Made by a program: the position numbers and the translations under genes
The notes under the pieces: generated by a model
Database searches by the model: none
Seen by the model: the letters and a program-made list of their open reading frames with translations, nothing else
Told to the model about the DNA's origin: nothing
Shown: positions 14,586 to 21,664 of the stretch, piece by piece
Layout: the number at the start of each line of letters is the position of its first letter
How positions within the stretch are numbered: position 1 is the first letter of the stretch
Source: an uncultured Corynebacterium sp.
Lineage (GTDB): Bacteria; Actinomycetota; Actinomycetes; Mycobacteriales; Mycobacteriaceae
Length of the DNA: 22,073 nucleotides
Assembly: GCF_943912665.1 (NCBI RefSeq)
Contig: NZ_CALTVG010000037.1
Coordinates: 1-22,073 of the forward strand
Direction of reading: 5' to 3'

Positions 14586-16313
14586 ATGAGCGTTGTGACC
14601 GACTTCATCTACCGGCAGATTACGCATGTGGGTCGCGGTGTGACCCTGGCGCAGGGGCTGAAAATGCGCCTGTCGGGCCTGGAGAACATTCCGGACAAGG
14701 GCGGCGCGGTGATCGTGACCAACCACACCGGGTACATGGACTTCCTCTTCGGGGCGTTCCTGGCGTACCGCAAGCGCCGCCTGGTGCGCTACCTGGCCAA
14801 GGCCTCGATTTTTAAGACCCCCGTGGCGGGTCAGCTCTTCCAGGTTATGGGGCACGTGCCGGTGGACCGCATCGACGGCGGGGCTTCCATTGTGAAGGGC
14901 ATCGAGCTGGCTACGGACGGCGAGCTCGTGGGAGTCTTTGCGGAAGGTACGATCTCCCGCAGTTTTGAGATTCGCTCCATGCGCAACGGCGCGGCGCGCA
15001 TCGCCCACGGCGCGGGCGTGCCGATCATCCCGCAGGTCATCTTCGGCTCCCAGCGCCTGTGGACCAAGGGGCAGAAGAAGCACCTGGGGCGCACGCACAC
15101 CCCGATCCTCATTACGGCGCTGGAGCCGTACTACACCACCGGGGATTTCGACGCGGATATCGCGGAGGTGCGCCGCCGCATGCAGGAGGCCCTGGAGGGC
15201 CTGTGGGCGCAGTACGAGGCGGAGTTCGGCCCCATGCCCGCGGGCGAGACGTGGGTGCCGGCCCGCAAGGGCGGCGGGGCGCCGACGCTGGAGGAGGCTG
15301 AGGCCAAGGACTTCGCGGTGGAAACGGAGCGCTACCGCGTGCGCCGCCTGCGCGACGACCTCACCAGCCTCAAGGACCGTGTCTCCGAGGCCACGATTGA
15401 GCTGGTGCGGGACCGGATGACGCTCATGAAGGCGCCGGGCGCGGCTGCAGCGCCGGAGGGCGCGGAAGAGCCAGACAGCGCGGTTACTGCCGCGAACACG
15501 GACGACGCCGCGGCCAAGTCCAAGGACCGCCCCCGCACCGCCCCGGAGACCTTGGAGTGGATCAAGGACAACCTCAACTCCGTGGTGGAGGAGGCCACGC
15601 GCGGTCTGGACGAGGGCCGCGACAAGGTCACGGAGGTCATGGCGCAGCTCAAGGCCGACGTGGCCGAGGCTCAGGCGTCCATGACCGCGAGTGGCAAGGG
15701 GATCTTCGCCGGCTCCGTGGTGGAGCAGGGCTTGCTGTCCGCGGCCACGCAGTCGCGGCTCATCGTTTCGCGCCTGCCGCACCGCGTGAAGGCGGAGTAC
15801 TCCGAGGTGCCCCGCGTCCTGGTGGCGGACCAGAGTGCGCTGAGCATGGAGGACGGCGCCCTGTCGAAGCGCCTGCGCGAGGCCCTGGCCGGGGTGTACC
15901 CGCAGGCGGAGGCGTTGGTGATTATCTCGCAGCAGGGCACCGTGCTGGACGACGCCGCGTTTGAGGACGTCCCCCAGTCCCGCTGGCGCATCGCGTGCAG
16001 TGAGGGTGCTGACGGCGTGCAGCTTAACGACGCCCCCGGGGGCATCGTCGCCACCGCCTCCTCCCCCGCGGAGGGGCTGGCCGCGGTGGTCAAGGAGATG
16101 GGGGCCGAGCCCAAGGACCTGCTCTTCTTTGCTAACGAGCCCGGGGATGACACCTTTGTCGAGGGCGGCGAGGGCGTCGCCGTGCGCATGGTGGCCTTAG
16201 AGACCGCTCCCATCGAGGTGGTCAAGGCGGCGCAGGCGGTGACGTACTCGGCCGAGCGTTTCGGCGTGGCCGAGGTGCTCGAGGCCATGGCGCGCCTGCA
16301 GCAGAAGAAGTAG
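14586..16313 (+). CDS. PlsC-like 1-acylglycerol-3-phosphate acyltransferase fused to a degenerate HAD-like domain
   Basis: A 575-residue protein, more than twice the usual PlsC length. Residues 1-215 form the acyltransferase: H47-T-G-Y-M-D52 is the HX4D catalytic motif, VPVDR at 91-95, FAEGT at 118-122, and PIIPQVIFG at 146-154. It probably acylates a glycerophosphate-type lipid at the inner membrane. Residues 240-385 are charged, coiled-coil-prone, and hold an Ala/Pro/Asp-rich linker (283-320). Residues 409-575 resemble a HAD core. VLVADQSALS occupies the place of DxDGT, VIISQQGT that of motif II, and DLLFFANEPGDDTFVEGGEGVAV that of the GDxxND motif. A final VKAAQAVTYS...GVAEVLEAM matches the end of Cof-type phosphatases. 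Key residues (second Asp, Lys, the GD pair) are lost, so it is probably non-catalytic. The HAD reading is my inference. Confidence 0.88.
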   Translation: MSVVTDFIYRQITHVGRGVTLAQGLKMRLSGLENIPDKGGAVIVTNHTGYMDFLFGAFLAYRKRRLVRYLAKASIFKTPVAGQLFQVMGHVPVDRIDGGASIVKGIELATDGELVGVFAEGTISRSFEIRSMRNGAARIAHGAGVPIIPQVIFGSQRLWTKGQKKHLGRTHTPILITALEPYYTTGDFDADIAEVRRRMQEALEGLWAQYEAEFGPMPAGETWVPARKGGGAPTLEEAEAKDFAVETERYRVRRLRDDLTSLKDRVSEATIELVRDRMTLMKAPGAAAAPEGAEEPDSAVTAANTDDAAAKSKDRPRTAPETLEWIKDNLNSVVEEATRGLDEGRDKVTEVMAQLKADVAEAQASMTASGKGIFAGSVVEQGLLSAATQSRLIVSRLPHRVKAEYSEVPRVLVADQSALSMEDGALSKRLREALAGVYPQAEALVIISQQGTVLDDAAFEDVPQSRWRIACSEGADGVQLNDAPGGIVATASSPAEGLAAVVKEMGAEPKDLLFFANEPGDDTFVEGGEGVAVRMVALETAPIEVVKAAQAVTYSAERFGVAEVLEAMARLQQKK

Positions 16314-16358
16314 CGGGATTCACCGCACTCCCACGTACCGGTCGGCCGGAATTTCCAT

Positions 16359-16390
16359 AAGCACCCCTTGGTGGGGGTGCTTTTTCTTTT
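16359..16390 (+). terminator. Strong intrinsic terminator after the acyltransferase gene
   Basis: AAGCACCCC / GGGGTGCTT forms a perfect 9-bp stem with a 6-base loop, followed by TTTTTCTTTT. It ends the acyltransferase transcript about 45 bp after the stop codon and insulates the glp operon. Confidence 0.92.
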
Positions 16391-16638
16391 GTGTTCCCTA
16401 GGGAAACGTCTGAAAATGCCTGCTTACGGGGATGGAGGTTACGTGTGAGTAAGTGTGTTCCGGCATCGTGTCAGTGACCTATACCATTGGCTTTGGGAGA
16501 AAACTTCTTCTTCACCCCGCGTGAGAACCACGGCTTTGAGGGTGAGCAACAGATGCTCTGAACTGCGCTTTAGTCAACTGGACAGGACTTTCTGGCGCCG
16601 CGCAGGGGCGAGCAGCGAGAGAGGAGACTCGGTCAGCC
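16391..16638 (+). promoter_or_regulatory. Upstream region of the glp operon
   Basis: About 250 bp with no credible gene, between the terminator and glpD. It contains a perfect 12-bp palindrome, TTCCCTAGGGAA, at 16394-16405. A possible promoter is TTCCGG at 16458-16463 with TATACC at 16480-16485 (16-bp spacer), which would give a leader of about 150 nt. A GAGCA-N5-TGCTC inverted repeat lies at 16544-16558. AGGAG at 16622-16626 is a Shine-Dalgarno 12 bp before the glpD ATG. The length suggests regulation at transcription and possibly in the leader. No glpR-type regulator gene is present in the window. Confidence 0.5.
16394..16405. promoter_or_regulatory. Perfect 12-bp palindrome upstream of the glp operon
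   Basis: TTCCCTAGGGAA is fully symmetrical and lies just after the terminator, some 230 bp before glpD. It could be an operator or activator site; the regulator is unknown. Confidence 0.4.
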
Positions 16639-18363
16639 ATGACCACGACGAGCAACCACAGTTTCAACCCCGACTACTTTGAGAAGACCTGGAACGACTA
16701 CTCCACTGAGGACTATGACGTAGTGATCATCGGCGGGGGTTCCGTCGGTGCCGGCGCTGCCGTCGACGCCGCTACCCGCGGTCTGAAGACCGCCGTGCTC
16801 GAGGCCCGCGACTTCGCCGCCGGTACCTCGTCCCGCTCCTCCAAGATGTTCCACGGCGGCCTGCGCTACCTGGCCATGTTTGACTTCCGCCTGGTGGCGG
16901 AGTCCCTCAAGGAGCGCGAGCTCAACATGTCCACCCTGGCCCCGCACCTGGTCAAGCCGCTGAAGTTCATCTTCCCGCTGACCCACCGCGGCTGGGAGCG
17001 CGTCATGATGTTCGGTGGCTTCACCCTGTATGACCTCATGGGCGGCGCCAAGAGCGTCCCGATGCAGAAGCACCTCACCCGCAAGGGCGTGCTCAAGGTG
17101 ACCCCGGGCCTGAAGGAAGACGCAGTCGTCGGTGGCGTGCGCTACTACGACACGCTGGTCGACGACGCCCGCCACACCATGACTGTCCTGCGCACCGCCG
17201 CCGAGTACGGCGCCAGCGTGCGCACCGGCACCGAGGTCACCGGCTTTGAAAAGGATGCGCGTGGCCGCATCACCGCCGCCCACGTGCGTGACCTCGAGAC
17301 CGGCCGTGAGACCACGGTCCGCGGTAAGGTCTTCATCAACGCCACCGGCGTGTGGAACGACAAAATTCAGGACATGGCCGGCGCCGAGGGCAAGTTCACC
17401 GTTCACGCCTCCAAGGGTGTGCACATCGTCGTGCCGAAGGACGCCCTCGATGCCGAGGCCGCCCTGTGCTTCGTCACCGAGAAGTCCGTGCTGTTTGTCA
17501 TCCCGTGGGGCGAGTACTGGATCATCGGCACCACCGATACCGACTGGGAGAAGGGCCTGTCCCTGCCGGATCCGGCCCCCACCAAGGCGGATATTGACTA
17601 CATCCTGGACCAGGTCAACCAGCGCGTGCGCAACAAAATCACCCGCGATGACATCGTCGGCGTCTACTCCGGCCTGCGCCCGCTGCTGTCCGGCAAGTCT
17701 GACTCCACTACCAACCTCTCCCGCAACCACGCCGTGGCGCGCGTAGCCCCGGGCATGGTTTCCGTGGCCGGTGGCAAGTACACCACCTACCGCGTCATTG
17801 GTAAGGACGCGGTGGACCTGGCCGCTAAGGAGCTGGGCACCAAGGTGGCGGAGTCCATCACCGAGAAGACCCCGATCCTCGGCGCCGACGGCTACCACGC
17901 CCTGGCCAACCAGGTCCCGGCGCTGGCCCGCCGCTACAACCTCTCCGAGACCTACATCGAGCACCTGCTCGGCCGCTACGGCTCGCTTATCCACGAAGTC
18001 CTGGCCCCCGCCGCCGAGGACGCCTCCCTGCTGGAGCCGGTGCCGGGCGCGGAGAGCTACCTGTGGGCCGAGGTGCGCTACGCCGTCACCCACGAGGGCG
18101 CGCTGCACATCGACGACATCGTGAGCCGCCGCCTCCGCGTGGCCATCGAGTTCGCTGACCGTGGCGTCGCCGCGGCACGCCCGATCGCCGAGTTCGTCGC
18201 CCCGCTGCTGGGCTGGGACTCCGCGGACATCGAGCGCGAGGTCGCCCGCTTTACCGAGCACACCGAGGCAGAGCTGGCCGCCGAGGCCGCGCTTACGGAC
18301 CGCGAGGCGAACGACATTCTGGAGCGTGCGGGCAGCGCACGCGCCACCCAGGCAGACGCCTAA
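16639..18363 (+). CDS. glpD: Aerobic glycerol-3-phosphate dehydrogenase (FAD-dependent)
   Basis: Membrane-associated flavoenzyme that oxidises sn-glycerol-3-phosphate to dihydroxyacetone phosphate and passes electrons to menaquinone. The 574-residue protein starts with a short N-terminal stretch. The FAD-binding beta-alpha-beta follows: YDVVIIGGGSVGAGAA, with the glycine motif at 32-39. GTSSRSSKMFHGGLRYL (62-78) is a family signature. Central parts include VFINATGVWNDKIQ and GEYWIIGTTDTDW, and the C-terminal DAO_C domain lies at about 400-520. It is the first gene of a glpD-glpF-glpK operon, complete for glycerol catabolism. The start is supported by AGGAG at 12 bp, slightly long spacing. The 3' end is followed by a strong hairpin before glpF. 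Confidence 0.97.
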   Translation: MTTTSNHSFNPDYFEKTWNDYSTEDYDVVIIGGGSVGAGAAVDAATRGLKTAVLEARDFAAGTSSRSSKMFHGGLRYLAMFDFRLVAESLKERELNMSTLAPHLVKPLKFIFPLTHRGWERVMMFGGFTLYDLMGGAKSVPMQKHLTRKGVLKVTPGLKEDAVVGGVRYYDTLVDDARHTMTVLRTAAEYGASVRTGTEVTGFEKDARGRITAAHVRDLETGRETTVRGKVFINATGVWNDKIQDMAGAEGKFTVHASKGVHIVVPKDALDAEAALCFVTEKSVLFVIPWGEYWIIGTTDTDWEKGLSLPDPAPTKADIDYILDQVNQRVRNKITRDDIVGVYSGLRPLLSGKSDSTTNLSRNHAVARVAPGMVSVAGGKYTTYRVIGKDAVDLAAKELGTKVAESITEKTPILGADGYHALANQVPALARRYNLSETYIEHLLGRYGSLIHEVLAPAAEDASLLEPVPGAESYLWAEVRYAVTHEGALHIDDIVSRRLRVAIEFADRGVAAARPIAEFVAPLLGWDSADIEREVARFTEHTEAELAAEAALTDREANDILERAGSARATQADA

Positions 18364-18370
18364 GAGATTG

Positions 18371-18407
18371 AGGGCCCAGCGGGAGCAGCGACCTCTCGCT
18401 GGGCCCT
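18371..18407 (+). other. Intercistronic RNA hairpin between glpD and glpF
   Basis: AGGGCCCAGCGGGAG pairs with CTCTCGCTGGGCCCT over 15 bp, with one G-T wobble and a 7-base CAGCGAC loop, starting 8 bp after the glpD stop. No U-tract follows, so it is not a standard terminator. It more likely stabilises or attenuates the operon mRNA and sets different levels of glpD and glpFK. Confidence 0.75.
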
Positions 18408-18437
18408 TGGCCTAGGCAAATAAGAAAGGACAACACA

Positions 18438-19175
18438 ATGACCGGAATGGATGCATTCCTGTGGGAGTTCATCGGCACTGCGCTGCTGCTCCTGCTCGGC
18501 AACGGCGTATGCGCCGTAGTTAACCTGCGCACCTCGGGTGCGCGCGGCGCAGACTGGATCGTCATCGCGCTTGGCTGGGGCATGGCGGTCTTCGTCGGCG
18601 CCAGCGTGGCTGACCCCTCCGGTGGTCACCTCAACCCGGCCGTGACCCTCATGCTCGCGGTGAACGGTTCCCTCGAGTGGAGCCTCGTGCCCTACTACGC
18701 CCTGGGCCAGATCCTGGGCGCGATGGTCGGTGCATTCCTTGCCTGGGCCGCATTCAAGCAGCTTTTCGACGCCAACAATGTCGACGACGCCGGCAACACC
18801 ACCGGCGCCAACGCCTCGACCGGCGGCATCTTCTTCACCAACCCAGCGCACCCGAACAATGGCTGGAACGCGGTCACCGAGTTCATCGCTACCTGCGTGC
18901 TCCTCATGTTCATCGCCTTCGGTCCCACCGGCGGCGAGCTGGGCCCACTGAGCTACTTCGGTGTCGCCTTCGTCGTCGTCGCCGTGGGCCTCTCGCTGGG
19001 CACCCCCACCGGCTACGCCATCAACCCGGTCCGTGACTTGGGCCCGCGCCTGATGTACGCCTTCGTCCTGCCCATCAAGGACAAGGGCACCGCCAACTGG
19101 AGCTACGCCTGGGTCCCGGTCGTCGCGCCCCTGCTGGCAGCAGTGGCAGTTGGCCTGTTGTCCATGGCTCTGTAA
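18438..19175 (+). CDS. glpF: Glycerol uptake facilitator (aquaglyceroporin)
   Basis: MIP-family channel of 245 residues in the cytoplasmic membrane that lets glycerol diffuse into the cell, where GlpK traps it. Six transmembrane segments and two half-helices are visible. The first half-helix motif is SGGHLNPAVT (NPA at 66-68). The second reads TGYAINPVRDLGPR, so it is NPV (196-198) instead of NPA, keeping the selectivity-filter Arg199 and the Asp200 typical of glycerol channels. The loop between helices 3 and 4 (about 108-142) is long and rich in Asn, Thr and Gly, as in several Gram-positive GlpF proteins. The start has an excellent ribosome-binding site, AGAAAGGA at 7-8 bp. glpK follows after 24 bp. 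Confidence 0.95.
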   Translation: MTGMDAFLWEFIGTALLLLLGNGVCAVVNLRTSGARGADWIVIALGWGMAVFVGASVADPSGGHLNPAVTLMLAVNGSLEWSLVPYYALGQILGAMVGAFLAWAAFKQLFDANNVDDAGNTTGANASTGGIFFTNPAHPNNGWNAVTEFIATCVLLMFIAFGPTGGELGPLSYFGVAFVVVAVGLSLGTPTGYAINPVRDLGPRLMYAFVLPIKDKGTANWSYAWVPVVAPLLAAVAVGLLSMAL

Positions 19176-19199
19176 AACCACCCCGACAAGGAGAAAACA

Positions 19200-20747
19200 A
19201 TGTCAACCAAGAGCTACGTTGCAGCGATTGACCAGGGAACCACCTCCACCCGCTGCATCATCTTCGACCGCGACGGCGCGCAGGTAGCCGTCGGCCAGTT
19301 CGAGCACGAGCAGATCTTCCCGGAGAAGGGCTGGGTCGAGCACGACCCGGAAGAGATCTGGAGCAACACCCGCCGCGCCGTCGGTGAGGCCCTGGCGAAC
19401 GCCGACATCAACGTCGAAGACATCGCCGCGCTCGGTATCACCAACCAGCGTGAGACCACCGTGGTGTGGGATAAGAAGACCGGCAAGCCGGTGTACAACG
19501 CCATCGTCTGGCAGGACACCCGCACCACCGAAATCTGCAAGGAGCTCGCCGGCGACGAGGGCGCGGACAAGTGGCGCCGCCGCACCGGCCTCATCATCAA
19601 CTCTTACCCGGCTGGCCCGAAGGTGAAGTGGATCCTCGATAACGTCGAGGGCGCACGCGAGCGCGCCGAGGCCGGCGAACTCCTCTTCGGCACCATCGAC
19701 ACCTGGCTGCTGTGGAACCTCACCGGCGGCGCCGAGGGCGACAACGGACAGGAAGCACTGCACGCCACCGACGTCACCAACGCCTCCCGTACGCTGCTCA
19801 TGGATATTGAGAAGCTGGAGTGGGACGAGGAGCTGTGCCAGGAGATGGGCATCCCGACCTCCATGCTGCCGGAGATCCGCCCCTCCCTCGGTGACTTCCG
19901 CACCGTCCGTGAGCGCGGCTCCCTGTCCGGCGTGCCGATTCGCGCCATCTTGGGTGACCAGCAGGCCGCCATGTTCGGCCAGGGCTGCTTCCGCCCGGGC
20001 TCTGCCAAGAACACCTACGGCACCGGCCTGTTCCTCCTACTCAACACCGGTACCACCCCGAAGTTCTCCGAGAACGGCCTGCTGACCACCGTGTGCTTCC
20101 AGCGCGAGGGCGAGCGCCCCGTCTACGCACTCGAGGGCTCTGTGTCCATGGGTGGCTCCCTGGTGCAGTGGCTGCGCGACAACCTGCAGCTCATCCCGAA
20201 CGCCGCGTCCATCGAGAACCTGGCCCGTGAGGTTAAGGACAACGGCGGCGTTTACATCGTGCCGGCCTTCTCCGGCCTCTTCGCCCCCCACTGGCGCCCG
20301 GATGCCCGCGGTGTCATCGTGGGCCTGACCCGCTTCGCCAACCGCAAGCACCTGGCCCGCGCGGTCCTCGAGTCCACCGCATACCAGACCCGTGACGTCG
20401 CCGACGCCATGGTGGCTGATTCCGGCGTGGAGATCACCGAGCTGCGTGTCGACGGCGGCATGACCATGAACGAGCTGCTCATGCAGTTCCAGGCTGACAT
20501 GCTCGGCGTGGAGGTTCACCGCCCGAAGAACGTGGAGACCACCGCCACCGGTGCCGCGTTCGCCGCTGGTCTGGATTCCGGATTCTGGGATGACCTCAGC
20601 GTGCTGGGCTCCCAGCAGGGAGATTTCAAGGTCTGGAAGCCGCAGCGTGACAAGGAAGAGGTTGAGGCCCTCTACCGCGACTGGAAGCGCGCCATCAAGC
20701 GTTCCCTGAACTGGGAAGACGCCGATGACGACGACATCATCCAGTAG
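19200..20747 (+). CDS. glpK: Glycerol kinase
   Basis: FGGY-family kinase of 515 residues that phosphorylates glycerol with ATP to sn-glycerol-3-phosphate, the substrate of GlpD. Signatures in order: [10 protein letters not shown] (9-18, phosphate-binding loop), [81 protein letters not shown], and [17 protein letters not shown] near the C-terminus. Length agrees with the family. The start has AAGGAG at 6 bp spacing. As last gene of the operon it sits 24 bp after glpF. No terminator is obvious in the 32 bp before the HAD gene. The tail ends in an acidic run, DADDDDIIQ. Confidence 0.98.
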   Translation: MSTKSYVAAIDQGTTSTRCIIFDRDGAQVAVGQFEHEQIFPEKGWVEHDPEEIWSNTRRAVGEALANADINVEDIAALGITNQRETTVVWDKKTGKPVYNAIVWQDTRTTEICKELAGDEGADKWRRRTGLIINSYPAGPKVKWILDNVEGARERAEAGELLFGTIDTWLLWNLTGGAEGDNGQEALHATDVTNASRTLLMDIEKLEWDEELCQEMGIPTSMLPEIRPSLGDFRTVRERGSLSGVPIRAILGDQQAAMFGQGCFRPGSAKNTYGTGLFLLLNTGTTPKFSENGLLTTVCFQREGERPVYALEGSVSMGGSLVQWLRDNLQLIPNAASIENLAREVKDNGGVYIVPAFSGLFAPHWRPDARGVIVGLTRFANRKHLARAVLESTAYQTRDVADAMVADSGVEITELRVDGGMTMNELLMQFQADMLGVEVHRPKNVETTATGAAFAAGLDSGFWDDLSVLGSQQGDFKVWKPQRDKEEVEALYRDWKRAIKRSLNWEDADDDDIIQ

Positions 20748-20766
20748 CCCCTCCTTGGCCCTGACG

Positions 20767-20779
20767 TAGACTCGTCACT
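20767..20779 (+). promoter_or_regulatory. Candidate leaderless promoter -10 (HAD gene)
   Basis: TAGACT at 20767-20772, the same hexamer as for serS and the amidase gene, ends 7 bp before the ATG. No Shine-Dalgarno is present. Confidence 0.5.
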
Positions 20780-21619
20780 ATGTCCATTGACGCCACCACG
20801 GCCCCGCGGCTCATCGCCAGCGATATTGACGGCACCCTGCTCGACCGCAATCACCGAGTGCCCATACGCAACCGCGAGGCCGTGGCGCGCGCCGTGGCGT
20901 CTGGGGCGGAGTTCGCGCTGGCCACGGGCCGCCCGTTCCGCTGGATCATGCCGGTGCTGGAGCAGCTCACGGTGCGGCCGGTGTGTGTGACGTCGAATGG
21001 CGCCGTGCTGTACGACGCCGCAGCGGACCGCGTTCTCTCCGCCCACGAACTCTCCCCGGCGGCGCTCACGGAGGTCGTCGACGTGGCGACCACCGTGCTG
21101 CAGCCCCTCGGGGGAGTGGGCTTTGGCTCCGAGCGGGCCGGCGGTTCCGTGCTGGACCCGGTGGAGGAGCTCTTTGTGGTCGAGCCCCACTATTCGGACA
21201 ACGCGCTTTTCGACGGCTTCGGTGTGGTCAGCGTGGGGGAGTTGGTGTCCCGCCCGGCGGTGAAGCTGCTCATTCGCAATACCGACTACTCGGCCCCGGA
21301 GCTCTATGAGCTCATTGCCCCGCACATCGATCCGGAGCTTGCGCACGTGACGTATTCGATGACGGAGGGCGTTCTGGAGGTGGCCGCACCCAACGTCACC
21401 AAGCGCCGCGGAATTCAGTGGTTGGCGGATCACCACGGCATTGCCCGCGAGGACATCATCGCCTTCGGGGACATGCCGAATGACATCGAGATGCTCAGCT
21501 GGGCCGGCCGGGGCGTGGCCATGGAGAATGCCCACGCGGAGGTCAAAGCGGCTGCCGACGAAGTGACCGTGGCCCACCACCAGGCCGGTGTGGCCAAGGT
21601 GCTGGAGCGCTGGTTTTAA
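20780..21619 (+). CDS. Cof-type HAD-superfamily phosphatase
   Basis: A 279-residue cytosolic HAD hydrolase of the Cof/C2-cap group, which dephosphorylates sugar phosphates, nucleotides or cofactors. Motif I is SDIDGTLLD (nucleophile D15, acid/base D17), motif II is LATGRP, a Lys (about 207) in NVTKRRG starts motif III, and motif IV is FGDMPNDIEML (D231, D235). A cap domain of about 100 residues lies between motifs II and III. The C-terminal VKAAADEVT...GVAKVLERWF is shared with the tail of the acyltransferase fusion upstream. Although directly after glpK, it has its own -10-like box and no ribosome-binding site, so it is probably a separate transcription unit. Substrate unknown. Confidence 0.92.
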   Translation: MSIDATTAPRLIASDIDGTLLDRNHRVPIRNREAVARAVASGAEFALATGRPFRWIMPVLEQLTVRPVCVTSNGAVLYDAAADRVLSAHELSPAALTEVVDVATTVLQPLGGVGFGSERAGGSVLDPVEELFVVEPHYSDNALFDGFGVVSVGELVSRPAVKLLIRNTDYSAPELYELIAPHIDPELAHVTYSMTEGVLEVAAPNVTKRRGIQWLADHHGIAREDIIAFGDMPNDIEMLSWAGRGVAMENAHAEVKAAADEVTVAHHQAGVAKVLERWF

Positions 21620-21650
21620 CCCTCCGGTTGCAGGGTCCCTCGGGGTGCTT

Positions 21651-21664
21651 TAATCTCAGTGCCC
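21651..21664 (+). promoter_or_regulatory. Candidate -10 box of the terminal gene
   Basis: TAATCT at 21651-21656 ends 8 bp before the ATG, and there is no Shine-Dalgarno. A leaderless or near-leaderless mRNA is likely. Confidence 0.4.

Noticed and set aside
13221..15782. Very long open frame (about 850 codons) on the minus strand opposite serS and the acyltransferase gene
   Set aside because: It is the antisense shadow of two strongly recognisable genes in GC-rich DNA. The predicted protein is low-complexity and has no recognisable motif.
16444..16459. GlxR (CRP-type) binding site upstream of glpD
   Set aside because: Only the left half TGTGA matches; the expected right half TCACA is absent.
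16455..16682. Possible leader peptide upstream of glpD starting with GTG
   Set aside because: No ribosome-binding site; the frame runs through the glpD start region and looks like chance.
16633..18261. Long minus-strand open frame opposite glpD
   Set aside because: Antisense shadow of an unmistakable glpD.
21619..21636. Terminator after the Cof-HAD gene
   Set aside because: Only a 5-bp stem (ACCCT/AGGGT) with an 8-base loop and no U-tract.
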